In this document: in pieces, positions 17,316 to 26,509 of the stretch
Layout: each line of letters opens with the position of its first letter
How positions within the stretch are numbered: the first letter of the stretch is position 1
DNA from: Lentibacter algarum
GTDB lineage: Bacteria; Pseudomonadota; Alphaproteobacteria; Rhodobacterales; Rhodobacteraceae
Assembly (NCBI RefSeq): GCF_018860975.1
Contig: NZ_JAHKQI010000008.1
Span: 721,635 to 785,634 of the forward strand
Length of the DNA: 64,000 nt
Direction: 5' to 3'
Program-made: the position numbers and the translations under genes
The notes under the pieces: model-generated
The model's input: only the letters and a program-made list of their open reading frames with translations
What the model was told of the DNA's origin: nothing
Database searches by the model: none

Positions 17316-18539
17316 TTATCCGGCTAATTCAGCGCGATTCAGCGCACAATGACTCCAGAGGGCGTCCATTGCGCTCACCAGCGCATCCATCTCGCGCGGG
17401 CCGTGCACTGGCGACGGCGTAAAGCGCAACCGCTCAGTGCCGCGAGGCACGGTCGGGAAGTTGATCGGTTGCACATAAATGCCGTAACTTTCGAGCATCA
17501 TATCCGAGAGCTTTTTGGTGTGCACAGGATCGCCGACGATCACCGGAACAATGTGACTGCCGTGGTCGATGATCGGCATCCCTAGGCCCTTGAGGCGCAA
17601 CTTGAGGATCGCGGCTTGCTCCTGGTGCTTTTCACGCAGCTCTGGGTTTGTCTTGAGGAAGGCAACCGACGCCGCCGCACCCGCAGCAATCGCCGGTGGC
17701 AATGATGTGGTAAAGATGAAACCCGGGGCGTAAGAGCGGATAGCATCGCACATTTTGGCAGAGGCGGCGATGTAACCGCCCATCACGCCGTAAGCCTTGG
17801 CCATAGTGCCATTGATGATGTCGATACGGTGCATCAGCCCGTCACGCTCGGCAACGCCGGCACCGCGGGGGCCATACATGCCAACAGCATGCACTTCGTC
17901 GATATATGTCAGAGCGCCAAACTCGTCAGCGAGGTCACAAAGTTCTTTGATCGGCCCAAAGTCACCATCCATCGAGTAGATGCTTTCAAAGGCGATCAGC
18001 TTGGGGGCGTCAGGGTCGTCAGCCTCAAGTTTGGCGCGCAAATCGGCCACGTCATTGTGCTTGAATATCCGCTTGGCACCACCGTTGCGGCGCACGCCTT
18101 CGATCATGCTGGCGTGGTTTAACTCGTCAGAATAGATTATCAGGCCGGGAAACAGCTTTGGCAGGGTCGAGAGCGTCGCATCATTGGCAATATAGGCCGA
18201 AGTGAAGACCAAAGCCTCTTCTTTTTGGTGCAGGTCAGCCAGCTCGGCTTCAAGACGCTTGTGATAGACCGTTGTGCCCGAGATATTACGCGTTCCGCCC
18301 GAGCCTGCGCCGGTTGCTTCGATGGCCTCATGCATGGCAGCCAGAACAACAGGGTTTTGACCCATGCCGAGATAGTCGTTGCCGCACCAAACGGTGATCG
18401 GCTGCTCGGAACCATCCGGCTTACACCACGTGGCATGCGGAAACTGGCCATTTTTGCGTTCGATGTCGATGAAGGTTCTGTAGCGGCCTTCTTCGTGTAG
18501 ATCGTTCAGCGCTTTGTCGAGCTTGGCGGTATAGTCCAC
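17316..18539 (-). CDS. hemA: 5-aminolevulinate synthase
   Basis: PLP enzyme that condenses glycine with succinyl-CoA to 5-aminolevulinate, the first step of tetrapyrrole synthesis in alphaproteobacteria. The GTG at 18539 gives [20 protein letters not shown], matches the known N-terminus of Rhodobacter enzymes, has AAGGGGA about 7 bases upstream and yields 407 residues, the family length; an upstream in-frame ATG adds a poor extension. Seen: [17 protein letters not shown] and the PLP lysine in [14 protein letters not shown] (about residue 247). The upstream region carries a dyad at 18598 and an Fnr-type box at 18671, consistent with oxygen and haem control. High confidence. Confidence 0.97.
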   Translation of the reverse strand: MDYTAKLDKALNDLHEEGRYRTFIDIERKNGQFPHATWCKPDGSEQPITVWCGNDYLGMGQNPVVLAAMHEAIEATGAGSGGTRNISGTTVYHKRLEAELADLHQKEEALVFTSAYIANDATLSTLPKLFPGLIIYSDELNHASMIEGVRRNGGAKRIFKHNDVADLRAKLEADDPDAPKLIAFESIYSMDGDFGPIKELCDLADEFGALTYIDEVHAVGMYGPRGAGVAERDGLMHRIDIINGTMAKAYGVMGGYIAASAKMCDAIRSYAPGFIFTTSLPPAIAAGAAASVAFLKTNPELREKHQEQAAILKLRLKGLGMPIIDHGSHIVPVIVGDPVHTKKLSDMMLESYGIYVQPINFPTVPRGTERLRFTPSPVHGPREMDALVSAMDALWSHCALNRAELAG

Positions 18540-18597
18540 GCGCAGTCCCCTTTGGTCTTTGGTTTGGCAAACTTCGCGGGCAGCGCAGAATCCCAAT

Positions 18598-18613
18598 ATT
18601 CACATTAGTGAAT
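18598..18613. promoter_or_regulatory. 6-4-6 inverted repeat upstream of hemA
   Basis: ATTCAC-ATTA-GTGAAT is a perfect inverted repeat about 60 bp before the hemA start. It also satisfies the T-N11-A pattern of LysR-type regulators, some of which control hem genes in Rhodobacter; assignment to a particular regulator is inference. Confidence 0.45.
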
Positions 18614-18670
18614 TTCAGTAAGCCACGCCAGCCCTCTTGCACAGGCTACATTTTGCCGCGCCGCCTGTTT

Positions 18671-18684
18671 TTGACGCAGATCAA
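18671..18684. promoter_or_regulatory. Candidate Fnr/FnrL box between hemA and M20 peptidase
   Basis: TTGACGCAGATCAA fits the Fnr consensus TTGAT-N4-ATCAA with one mismatch. It lies in the 238-bp divergent region, about 132 bp upstream of hemA and 94 bp upstream of the peptidase gene. FnrL control of hemA is established in Rhodobacter; that this particular site acts on hemA is inference. Confidence 0.6.
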
Positions 18685-18777
18685 GAAAAAATGACTTTCC
18701 CAGGCATGTTTTCTCGGCTGGACAATCGGTTTTGCACAGTTAGGCTTGCCCAAAATTCCAAACTAGGAGCGCCTCTG

Positions 18778-20166
18778 ATGAGCCTGAACGATGTTCTAAG
18801 CACGATTGATTCTAACCTTCCCGCCGCCACAGACCGCCTACTTGAGCTGCTGCGCATCCCTTCAGTGTCGACTGACCCGGCTTACGCCGAGCACTGCCAG
18901 ACTGCCGCCGACTGGCTTGTCGCTGACTTGAAGAGCATCGGCGTTGAGGCCAGTAAGCGCCAGACGCCGGGGCACCCTATGGTCGTTGGTCATGCCGAGG
19001 GTGCGGCAGGCAAAGACGGGCCGCATGTTTTGTTTTACGGGCACTACGACGTGCAGCCGGTTGACCCGATCGAGCTTTGGGACCGCGACCCCTTTGACCC
19101 CGCGGTTGAAGACACTGCCGCCGGTCAGGTTATTCGCGGACGCGGCTCATCTGACGACAAGGGCCAGCTGATGACTTTCGTGGAGGCCTGCCGCGCGTGG
19201 ATCGCGGTGCATGGCGCCCTACCCTGCAACATCACTTTCTTCTTTGAGGGTGAAGAAGAAAGCGGCTCGCCTTCGCTTATTCCGTTTATGGAAGAGAACG
19301 CCGCTGAGCTCACATCTGACATCGCTTTGATCTGCGACACAGGGCTGTTTGAAAGCAAGGTTCCTGCGATCATCACTATGTTGCGCGGCCTGGCCGGCAT
19401 TGAAGTCGAGATCGAAGGGCCGTCCCGCGATTTGCACTCTGGCATGTATGGCGGCTTGGTGCGCAACCCCTTGCATGTGATGGGCGGGTTGATTGCTGGT
19501 CTGCATGACGAAAACGGGCGCATTACCCTTGAGGGGTTTTATGACGATGTGCCAGAGCTGTCCGATGACATCCGCGCGCAGTGGCAGGGTCTTGGGTTTG
19601 ATCACGGCAAGTTTCTTGGGGATATCGGCCTCACTGAGCAAGGCGGCGAAGTCGAGCGCACCCCGCTTGAAAAGCTCTGGTCTCGACCGACTTGTGAAGT
19701 CAACGGCATGTGGGGCGGCTACACTGGCGACGGTTCAAAGACTGTGCTGCCGAGTAAGGCCAATGCCAAGATCACCTGCCGCCTTGTGGGCCAGCAAGAC
19801 CCAGACAAGGTGTTGCAATCCATCAAGGACTACTTCGAGGCCAATGTGCCGTCTGACTACAAAGTTAGCTACAAAGGCGGCAAAGGCGCTCCGGCAGCGC
19901 AGATGTCTGTTGCCCACCCTGCGTTCGAGCAATCGCGTAAGGCGCTCTCTGACGAGTGGCCAAATGCCGCCGCTTACGTGGGCTGCGGCGGGTCTATCCC
20001 GATTGCGGGATTTTTCAAAGACATTCTCGGCATGGACGCCATGCTGATCGGGTTTGGAAAGGACGATGACCAGATCCACTCGCCCAACGAGAAATACGAT
20101 ATGGAAAGCTTCCACAAAGGCACACGCTCCTGGGCGCGTATTCTGGATGAGATCAGCAAGGGCTGA
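18778..20166 (+). CDS. M20/M25/M40 family metallopeptidase (dipeptidase-like)
   Basis: Cytosolic di-zinc peptidase of 462 residues. Metal-binding motifs are present: LFYGHYDVQPVDP (His and Asp), RGRGSSDDKGQLM (bridging Asp), FEGEEESGSPSL (catalytic and ligand Glu) and CDTGLFESK. A dimerisation lid lies between about residues 200 and 360. The layout is that of carnosinase-type (CNDP) dipeptidases; substrate unknown. The ATG at 18778 has GGAG 7 bases upstream; a longer in-frame extension upstream reads as non-protein. It is divergent from hemA. A 10-bp stem hairpin follows the stop codon. Confidence 0.93.
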   Translation: MSLNDVLSTIDSNLPAATDRLLELLRIPSVSTDPAYAEHCQTAADWLVADLKSIGVEASKRQTPGHPMVVGHAEGAAGKDGPHVLFYGHYDVQPVDPIELWDRDPFDPAVEDTAAGQVIRGRGSSDDKGQLMTFVEACRAWIAVHGALPCNITFFFEGEEESGSPSLIPFMEENAAELTSDIALICDTGLFESKVPAIITMLRGLAGIEVEIEGPSRDLHSGMYGGLVRNPLHVMGGLIAGLHDENGRITLEGFYDDVPELSDDIRAQWQGLGFDHGKFLGDIGLTEQGGEVERTPLEKLWSRPTCEVNGMWGGYTGDGSKTVLPSKANAKITCRLVGQQDPDKVLQSIKDYFEANVPSDYKVSYKGGKGAPAAQMSVAHPAFEQSRKALSDEWPNAAAYVGCGGSIPIAGFFKDILGMDAMLIGFGKDDDQIHSPNEKYDMESFHKGTRSWARILDEISKG

Positions 20167-20175
20167 ACACGAAAG

Positions 20176-20203
20176 GGCCTGCGCAAAACCAACTGCGCAG
20201 GCC
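20176..20203 (+). terminator. Hairpin after the M20 peptidase gene
   Basis: GGCCTGCGCA and TGCGCAGGCC form a perfect 10-bp stem with an 8-base loop, 10 bp after the stop codon. There is no T-run behind it on either strand, so it is a terminator-like or RNA-stabilising hairpin and not a textbook intrinsic terminator. Confidence 0.55.
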
Positions 20204-20281
20204 TCCGTATCACTTGCCTATTGGCCCTTTTTGACGCGGCTACTCAAACTTCGACGCTGCGATACAAGCAGACCTTTGCGT

Positions 20282-21085
20282 TTAGCCACCGATGACTTGA
20301 TTCATCGAGATTGACGGCTGTGAACAGCCCGCTTCGCCAACGATACGCGCCGGAACGCCAGCAACGGTTTTCTTCGGCGGCACATCGTCAAGCACAACCG
20401 AACCTGCAGCAATGCGTGTGCAATGTCCGATCTTGATATTGCCAAGCACTTTCGCCCCAGCGCCGATCAAAACACCATCGCCGATCTTCGGGTGACGGTC
20501 TTCTTCTTCCTTGCCGGTGCCGCCCAGCGTGACCGAATGCAACATTGAGACATTGTCGCCGACAACAGCCGTTTCACCGATAACAATAGAATGTGCGTGG
20601 TCGATCATGATGCCTTTGCCGATGGTCGCCCCCGGGTGCGCATCAAATCCGAACATCTCGGACGAGCGCATCTGGAAGAAATACGCGAGGTCTGTCTGGC
20701 CATTGCGCCACAGCCAGTTGGCGACGCGGTACGCCTGCACGGCTTGAAAACCTTTGAAAAACAACAAAGGTTGCAGAAAGCGATGGCAGGCTGGATCACG
20801 GTCGAACACAGCGACGATATCAGCGCGCGCCGACACCGCCAAAGCGGGTTCGGCGGCATAGGCCTCGTCACAAATCTCGCGCAGAATCTGCTCGGACATT
20901 TCCGGCGAAGACAGCTTCACAGAAATACGGTAGGCCAGCGCTTTTTCGATGCTGCCATGGTGCAGAACCGACGAATGGATAAGCCCGCCAAGCAGCGGTT
21001 CGTCAACGATCGCCTGCTCGGCTTCGTCGCGAATGCGCGCCCAAACAGGGTCAAGCTCGGCTAGGTGTGACTGTGTTTTGGCCAT
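20282..21085 (-). CDS. cysE: Serine O-acetyltransferase
   Basis: Enzyme that acetylates L-serine with acetyl-CoA to make O-acetylserine for cysteine synthesis. The 267-residue protein has the alpha-helical N-terminal SATase domain (about 1-140) and a left-handed beta-helix of hexapeptide repeats (about 150-250): HPGATIGKGIMIDHAHSIVIG includes the catalytic His, and VTLGGTGKEEEDRHPKIGDG is the acetyl-CoA loop. GGAG lies 8 bases before the ATG at 21085. No cysK gene is adjacent. It is separated from the GTA cluster by a terminator. Confidence 0.97.
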   Translation of the reverse strand: MAKTQSHLAELDPVWARIRDEAEQAIVDEPLLGGLIHSSVLHHGSIEKALAYRISVKLSSPEMSEQILREICDEAYAAEPALAVSARADIVAVFDRDPACHRFLQPLLFFKGFQAVQAYRVANWLWRNGQTDLAYFFQMRSSEMFGFDAHPGATIGKGIMIDHAHSIVIGETAVVGDNVSMLHSVTLGGTGKEEEDRHPKIGDGVLIGAGAKVLGNIKIGHCTRIAAGSVVLDDVPPKKTVAGVPARIVGEAGCSQPSISMNQVIGG

Positions 21086-21212
21086 GGTGTTTCTCCAAAG
21101 GTCTGTGCGATGTGTTAAGGCACTATATAGACAGTTGGGCGCAGTTTCCAAACGCAAAGCTGTGATCACGACTATCACGGGGTGTGACGATTGGTTTTGA
21201 GGCCACATAAGC

Positions 21213-21239
21213 AAAAACGGCCAGAGAGCTCTCCGGCCG
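21213..21239 (-). terminator. Intrinsic terminator of the GTA cluster
   Basis: On the minus strand a GC-rich hairpin (CGGCC ... GGCCG arms around a self-complementary GAGAGCTCTC, 21218-21239) is followed at once by TTTTTG. It begins 25 bp after the stop of the last GTA gene. The plus strand also has a T-rich tail (21241-21250), so it may work both ways. Confidence 0.8.
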
Positions 21240-21264
21240 CTTTGTTTTTGTCTTAGGCGCTTGC

Positions 21265-24200
21265 CTACAAACTGACAGTTAAGTTCGCGGCGGCCCCAAG
21301 CCCGTAAGTTGCCGAGACTTGTGAAACATGCACTTCAAAGCCTGTCCCTGCTCCGTCGGCTGATATGTTGGTTGCCGTGTAAGTCCATTCTGGCGTGCTG
21401 AGCGGCTCCTCGCGCAACACCGACCCGCCCTGAACAATGCGCAGCACGTAGCTCTCGCTTTCTTCGCCAAGAGGTACATCAAGCCCTTCCCAACTATCGC
21501 CATCAATACGCGTGCGCCGGATCCAACTGAAGTGCAAATCGCCTCCATCAAGCTTGTAGGTAACATGCGCAGGGCTAAGAGGCTTGAGCCCGACTCCGCT
21601 GAAAGCCGCGGTAGTGTGGGTATATGACGGATCGTCGTAGCTGCGGCTCGCAGGGCCAACACGGTAATGGCGCTCCAGCCCACGTTCGCTGGCAGGCAGG
21701 CCGAGTTGCTCGGGCGTGCCGTCAAGTAAGACAAAATAGCTGCCCGCAGGCCAAGCCGACGGCTGCCAAGCGTTTGTGCCCAATTGCCCACGGAGCAAGC
21801 GCGACAGCTCATATGTTTTGTCGCCCACAAGAACCGCCTCCTGAAACTGGAGGATCTCCCAGTTTTCAGGGCTGCCATCTCCCACGGCGGCAACATTGCC
21901 ACCATTGAGCAGCGCCATCTCGGTCACTGATGAAAACGTCCCCGATGTCAGTTTGACCGTAAGCTTACCACCGCGATCAAAGAGTGCCGGACAGGCCTTT
22001 GGCAAAGGGGCTTCAAGCACACCAAGCGTCGAGCGGCGCGTGATGAGCCGCTGAAAGACGTAGCCTTGATCATCCCCCGAACCATAGAGCGCAGCACTTC
22101 CCGGCCAGGGCTCGGCCGTGATCGCAAGGTGCGGCGCATGCGGAACTTCCGCGCCGGTCATAAGCGGCAGATCGAGAAACAGCGGGAACACCGGCACTGG
22201 TGGCGTGAAACCTGGCAAAGCACTTACGTCTTCCTCAACCTCAATGGGGTTGTAGCTCTCCGGCTCTATGCGCAACGCTTCGACGATTTGCTCGGCACCA
22301 AGCTCGACTTTGTCGATGCGCAGCTTAACCGGCCCTTCTGGCAGGTTCAGCGTCAGCACGTCACCCGCCGCCACATCAAGCCGTGAGGGCGGTAATGCAA
22401 AGCGCAGGGTGTCGCGTGCAACCCGCGCCTCTGACAACCAGCGCTCGACGATCTGTCGCCCGCGCCCGCGGCGCATCACTAACGGGAGTTCCGAAACAGC
22501 GACTGCGTGGGTTTCATGGTCGGGCAGCACGGCTTCTTCTGCGATCACATCAAAGTCGGCGTCGCTCTGGATAAAGCGCAGACGCACACGCCCCATCAAC
22601 TCGGCCTCCGAGGCCCGCGTGCGCTCGATCTCGGCCTCGACTTCCTCAGACAAAACCACATGATCGGCCTCAAGCGTGGCGTCTTCCAACCCGTCTCGCA
22701 TTATGAAGTGCATCACGCCATCGCGCTCGACAGCATCAAAGCCATAGGCCAGCATCAAAGGCTGTAACGTCGCGCGCCCCTCTTCAACTTCGCTGACATA
22801 GTAGCCTTCAACCACGCCCTTAAGATCAGACACATCAAAACTCACGCAGCCCGCGCGGCGGCAGACCTCGTCGACCACAGAGGCTAATGTGCGGTTTGAG
22901 GCGCGCCCCGTGATCCAATGCCCACGCGCATAGTTGCTGGCGTCTGACCAAACTTGTGGCAAAGCGGGAAAATGCGGATAAGGCCGCGCATCCCACGCCC
23001 AAACAAAGGCACGGCTCATGTCCAGCATCGGAGCGTTGTATTCTGTCGAAACAGGGTTGTTCTCCGGACGCTGCCAGAACCGCATCATCGCCCTTATGTA
23101 TTGCGCTTGCAGGTAGTCATCTTGCCTGCCGTTCGAGTAATGGGGAAGCGCGCTTTCCGATGATTTTGGGTCGACAAACTTGTTGGGTTGGTTGGTGCCC
23201 TTGTCGACTGCGGCGCAGCCAAGCTCTGTAAACCAGATCGGCTTTGACTCAGGCACCCAGTCAGTCGGCGTTTCGGAGCGGACACCGTTTACCCGCTCGT
23301 GGTGATCAGAGCTCCAAAAATTGACGATATCCTTGTAGCGCCACACCCAAGGCTCGGAATGTGCTCCGTCGGTAATCGGCGTTCTGATCTGTGCTTCACG
23401 GGCTTCATCGGAGTGGTAGAACCAGTCATACCCTTCGCCGCCGAGGATGTTTTCTTCCAGATACTCAAGGTTGTAAATGCTGCCATAGTTTGCATCTGCG
23501 TGGTCTTGCCCGTCGCGCCAGTCAGACATCGGCATGTAATTGTCGATACCGATAAAGTCGATGTTACTATCCGACCAAAGCGGATCGAGGTTGAACAGGC
23601 GGTCACCGTTTTCTGCAAGCCCGAAATATTCTGACCAATCCGCACAATAACCGATCTTGGTCTCGGCCCCGAACAAGCTGCGCACTTCGGCGGCAAGCGC
23701 TTTGAACTGGGTGACCGTTGTAAAGCCCGCAGCACCGCGCACTGCACTCAAAGCTCGCATTTCCGAGCCGATCGAGAAAGCGTCAACGCCGCCCGCAGCC
23801 GCACAGAGCGCCGCGTTGTGCAGGATGAACCGGCGGTAACTCCACTCTTCGGGGCCGCTATAGCTGACAGCACCTTCGCTTACTGTAAAATCGCTGGCTG
23901 TAGCTGTGCCAAAGAAGGCCGCAACTTCAACGTCGGCATCGGGTGTGCCGTCAGGGCTGGTTGTCGAGCCGGGTGCGGCGGACAGTGTGATACGTCCGCG
24001 CCACGGGAAAGCAGGCTGGCCCGCAGCGCCTGTATAGGGGTCGGGTAGCGTGTTGTCGCCGAGCTGATCCATCAAGATGAACGGGTAGTAAAGCACATCA
24101 ATGCCCTGCTCGTTCATGTGGGCGATCGCCTCGATCACCGCAGCATCGGCTGGCGTGCCGCCGTAAACCGGCCTGTCTGTCACGTCACGTGCCACGGCTT

Positions 24201-25170
24201 CAGCAAACTCGCGGCTCACACCGGACACGCTCCAAGCCATGTCTGCATCGTGCTCGACTTGCTCAACCTTTGGTTTGATCTCACAATCACTGCAGCGCAG
24301 ATCATTGCCAAACCAGCTGACAATCAGCGAACTGGCTTTGAGGTTTGGCAGCTCTGTTTGCAGCCGCTCCGTCGCGACAGTGAAATCAGGCTTACCCGCA
24401 GGCGTGTTCACATTCGCCAGCGCCGCATTGCCAGCGCCGTAATCAAACCGCACCGGGCTGGTGGCGAGGGCATACTCACCACTGCCCGGCATCATCGCCA
24501 CGGCCTGCGTGGCGTGAGCGATGTCTTCGCCGCCGTCAATGCCCTCGGCCTGCGCCGCGCGCATCACCTCAAACTCGAACTGCGGCACGCGGTTGCCGAA
24601 TTGCTCAAGGCTCAGGTCTTCCATCACCAGATAGGCGGTGCCGCGATAGGCAGGCACTTGGCCAGCGCCTTCAACAGCCTCCATCTTCGGATCAGGCATC
24701 TGGTCGTCGGCGCCTGTGTAAACCCGCATGTTGAGGCTATCGGGGTTGATCTGCACACCGTCGGCCCAGACACGGCCTACGCCGCTGATAACCCCCTCAC
24801 ACAGACCGACAGCAAGGCTGACAGTATAGCTGTATTCGCGGGTCTTGGGGCCGGTAGCCACGCCCTTGCCTCCGCCCGATGTGCTAACGCTTTCCGCAAA
24901 CTGCGTCGCCCAGATCACATGCCCTGCGACGCGCATGCGCCCGAAAACCTGCGCCACAGGGTCGCCTTCGCCCGAGCTTGTCAGCCGAAAACGCTCCACT
25001 TTGCCGTGCTCGACAGCGGATGAGCCTGCGCCCATTATGCTCTGATCAATCGCACGGCCAAGGCTGGCCCCTGCAAAACGGCCCAAAGCTGTCATCGACA
25101 GGCCCAAAACCGAACCGCCAAGAGAGCCGCCTATCGCGGCCCCCGCTGCTGAAAGTAGAATGGTCGCCAT
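21265..25170 (-). CDS. GTA g15: host-interaction tail protein (megatron) with TIM-barrel domain
   Basis: The largest GTA protein, 1301 residues, forming the tail tip that contacts the recipient cell. The ATG at 25170 overlaps the g14 stop (TAATG), which decides it. The N-terminus is hydrophobic and glycine-rich (LLSAAGAAIGGSLGGSVLGLS), as expected for the part thought to cross the outer membrane. A glycoside-hydrolase-like TIM barrel (GTA_TIM) lies around residues 330-650 (IDVLYYPFILMDQLGDN, FIGIDNYMPMSDWRDG), followed by a phage-tail-protein domain around 730-900 and C-terminal beta-rich modules. Length and order match R. capsulatus gp15. It ends the cluster before a terminator. Confidence 0.95.
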   Translation of the reverse strand: MATILLSAAGAAIGGSLGGSVLGLSMTALGRFAGASLGRAIDQSIMGAGSSAVEHGKVERFRLTSSGEGDPVAQVFGRMRVAGHVIWATQFAESVSTSGGGKGVATGPKTREYSYTVSLAVGLCEGVISGVGRVWADGVQINPDSLNMRVYTGADDQMPDPKMEAVEGAGQVPAYRGTAYLVMEDLSLEQFGNRVPQFEFEVMRAAQAEGIDGGEDIAHATQAVAMMPGSGEYALATSPVRFDYGAGNAALANVNTPAGKPDFTVATERLQTELPNLKASSLIVSWFGNDLRCSDCEIKPKVEQVEHDADMAWSVSGVSREFAEAVARDVTDRPVYGGTPADAAVIEAIAHMNEQGIDVLYYPFILMDQLGDNTLPDPYTGAAGQPAFPWRGRITLSAAPGSTTSPDGTPDADVEVAAFFGTATASDFTVSEGAVSYSGPEEWSYRRFILHNAALCAAAGGVDAFSIGSEMRALSAVRGAAGFTTVTQFKALAAEVRSLFGAETKIGYCADWSEYFGLAENGDRLFNLDPLWSDSNIDFIGIDNYMPMSDWRDGQDHADANYGSIYNLEYLEENILGGEGYDWFYHSDEAREAQIRTPITDGAHSEPWVWRYKDIVNFWSSDHHERVNGVRSETPTDWVPESKPIWFTELGCAAVDKGTNQPNKFVDPKSSESALPHYSNGRQDDYLQAQYIRAMMRFWQRPENNPVSTEYNAPMLDMSRAFVWAWDARPYPHFPALPQVWSDASNYARGHWITGRASNRTLASVVDEVCRRAGCVSFDVSDLKGVVEGYYVSEVEEGRATLQPLMLAYGFDAVERDGVMHFIMRDGLEDATLEADHVVLSEEVEAEIERTRASEAELMGRVRLRFIQSDADFDVIAEEAVLPDHETHAVAVSELPLVMRRGRGRQIVERWLSEARVARDTLRFALPPSRLDVAAGDVLTLNLPEGPVKLRIDKVELGAEQIVEALRIEPESYNPIEVEEDVSALPGFTPPVPVFPLFLDLPLMTGAEVPHAPHLAITAEPWPGSAALYGSGDDQGYVFQRLITRRSTLGVLEAPLPKACPALFDRGGKLTVKLTSGTFSSVTEMALLNGGNVAAVGDGSPENWEILQFQEAVLVGDKTYELSRLLRGQLGTNAWQPSAWPAGSYFVLLDGTPEQLGLPASERGLERHYRVGPASRSYDDPSYTHTTAAFSGVGLKPLSPAHVTYKLDGGDLHFSWIRRTRIDGDSWEGLDVPLGEESESYVLRIVQGGSVLREEPLSTPEWTYTATNISADGAGTGFEVHVSQVSATYGLGAAANLTVSL

Positions 25171-25622
25171 TACTGCCCCTCCTCGGGTAATCTGTCCGGA
25201 AATCTGAAAGCCGCAACGATACGGCGTTGCCACGGCGGGGTAAGCGGGCTTTCCAGCACGCAATGCCCCGAGTAGGCATGAATGAATGTCGGCTGCTGTC
25301 CGAGTTGCGCACGCAAGCCAAGGTGCTTTGCGACAGCCCCCCCGCGCATGCGAAAGAGAAGAACATCGCCTGCCATAGCCTCATCTCGTGGCACTTCCTG
25401 CATGTGGCGCCTGGCGGCGCCCCAAAGGCGCTCGTCGCCCTGTGGCTCGGCCCAGTCATAGGTGTAAGCAGGGACAGCTTCCGGCTCGGCACCGTAAAGC
25501 CCGCGCCAAACCCCGCGCAACAGGCCAAGGCAGTCCGTTCCCACGCCCTTCACCGAAGCCTGGTGATGATAAGGCGTGCCAATCCACACGCGCGCCTCCT
25601 TTACAGCTTTTGCTCCCTGCAT
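25170..25622 (-). CDS. GTA g14: NlpC/P60 cell-wall peptidase
   Basis: Tail-associated peptidoglycan hydrolase of 150 residues that helps the particle cross the recipient wall. The NlpC/P60 triad is visible: catalytic Cys in GVGTDCLGLLRGVW, His in AVAKHLGLR and a second polar residue near FIHAYSGHCV. It starts where g13 stops (TGATG) and ends where g15 begins (TAATG), so it is translationally coupled on both sides. Confidence 0.93.
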   Translation of the reverse strand: MQGAKAVKEARVWIGTPYHHQASVKGVGTDCLGLLRGVWRGLYGAEPEAVPAYTYDWAEPQGDERLWGAARRHMQEVPRDEAMAGDVLLFRMRGGAVAKHLGLRAQLGQQPTFIHAYSGHCVLESPLTPPWQRRIVAAFRFPDRLPEEGQ

Positions 25623-26509
25623 CAGCGACGGCTCCCGCCGCTTGTCTGCCCTGCTTGCACGGGTTGCACAGCAAGCCAGCTGTCGCCGGGCACATCAGGG
25701 AAGCCCTGAAAGTTCAGCAGATTATGGAACTTGATCCGGCAGGTGCTCATGCGCTTGTCACAGCCGGCAGTGAGGCGGATCTGATCGCCCGCAACAATGC
25801 TTGCGCGCATCGGGTGCCACAGCTCGATCACCCGCTGATCTTCTTCAAAGTAGTCGCGTTTGATCACCCCTTTGAGGCCCGCGCAAGCGCCACTTAAGGC
25901 CTCAAGCGTGCCAAAGGTAAACCAGCCGTCGTCAAAGCCAGTCATGTCGTCAAAACGAAACACACGGCCCTCCTCAACCACCTCAAGCGCGCGCTCTTCA
26001 AAGTAACCCGCTTCCGAAGTGTCAAATTTGCAGCCGCCGTCGCCGAGCACCGCTGTGCATGGCTTCTGGTAGACCCGCCCCAAAGGACGGTTCAGCGCTT
26101 CGGTCAGCCCACGCAGCTCGGCGTGAAAGGCCCCGTCGCCACGCCGCAACTCGCCCAGCGAACCGCGAAACACCATGTGCCGCGCATTCACATCAGCCCA
26201 GTTGAGCATCCATGTGCGCACTTCAGCCCCGTCATAGCGGCCCGCTTCAATGTCGGCTTCCGTTATCGCGGCATCCGACAAAGCACCCATCGTCTCGGTG
26301 TTATCAACCGACAGTCCTGTGCTTTGTTGCAGGGTCGCCGTGGTCATGCCGCTGTCTGGCTTGAAGTCGATGCCCTCAAAGCTCAGCGTCTTGTCATGAT
26401 CGGTAAAGCCAAGCACAGTTCCGTCGCGGCGCGTGAGCGCCCAAGCGCGGCATACTGTCGTCAGGCCGGTCTGCAAATGGGCGAGCAGTTCGCCTTGCAC
26501 GCCGCCCAT
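25622..26509 (-). CDS. GTA g13: baseplate hub protein (DUF2163)
   Basis: Hub protein of 295 residues linking the tail tube to the tip. It has the DUF2163 N-terminal region (LTRRDGTVLGFTDHDKTL) and the conserved C-terminal Phage_BR0599 ending (RIKFHNLLNFQGFPDVPG). Four cysteines are arranged as C-x9-C (CTAVLGDGGC) and C-x6-C (CDKRMSTC); homologous hub proteins bind an iron-sulfur cluster through such residues, so this one probably does too. Its ATG shares a base with the g12 stop. Confidence 0.93.
   Translation of the reverse strand: MGGVQGELLAHLQTGLTTVCRAWALTRRDGTVLGFTDHDKTLSFEGIDFKPDSGMTTATLQQSTGLSVDNTETMGALSDAAITEADIEAGRYDGAEVRTWMLNWADVNARHMVFRGSLGELRRGDGAFHAELRGLTEALNRPLGRVYQKPCTAVLGDGGCKFDTSEAGYFEERALEVVEEGRVFRFDDMTGFDDGWFTFGTLEALSGACAGLKGVIKRDYFEEDQRVIELWHPMRASIVAGDQIRLTAGCDKRMSTCRIKFHNLLNFQGFPDVPGDSWLAVQPVQAGQTSGGSRR

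Noticed and set aside
24118-25023. 301-codon open frame on the plus strand opposite GTA g15
   Set aside because: Antisense shadow of a real gene with strong homology; no start site and protein-unlike composition.
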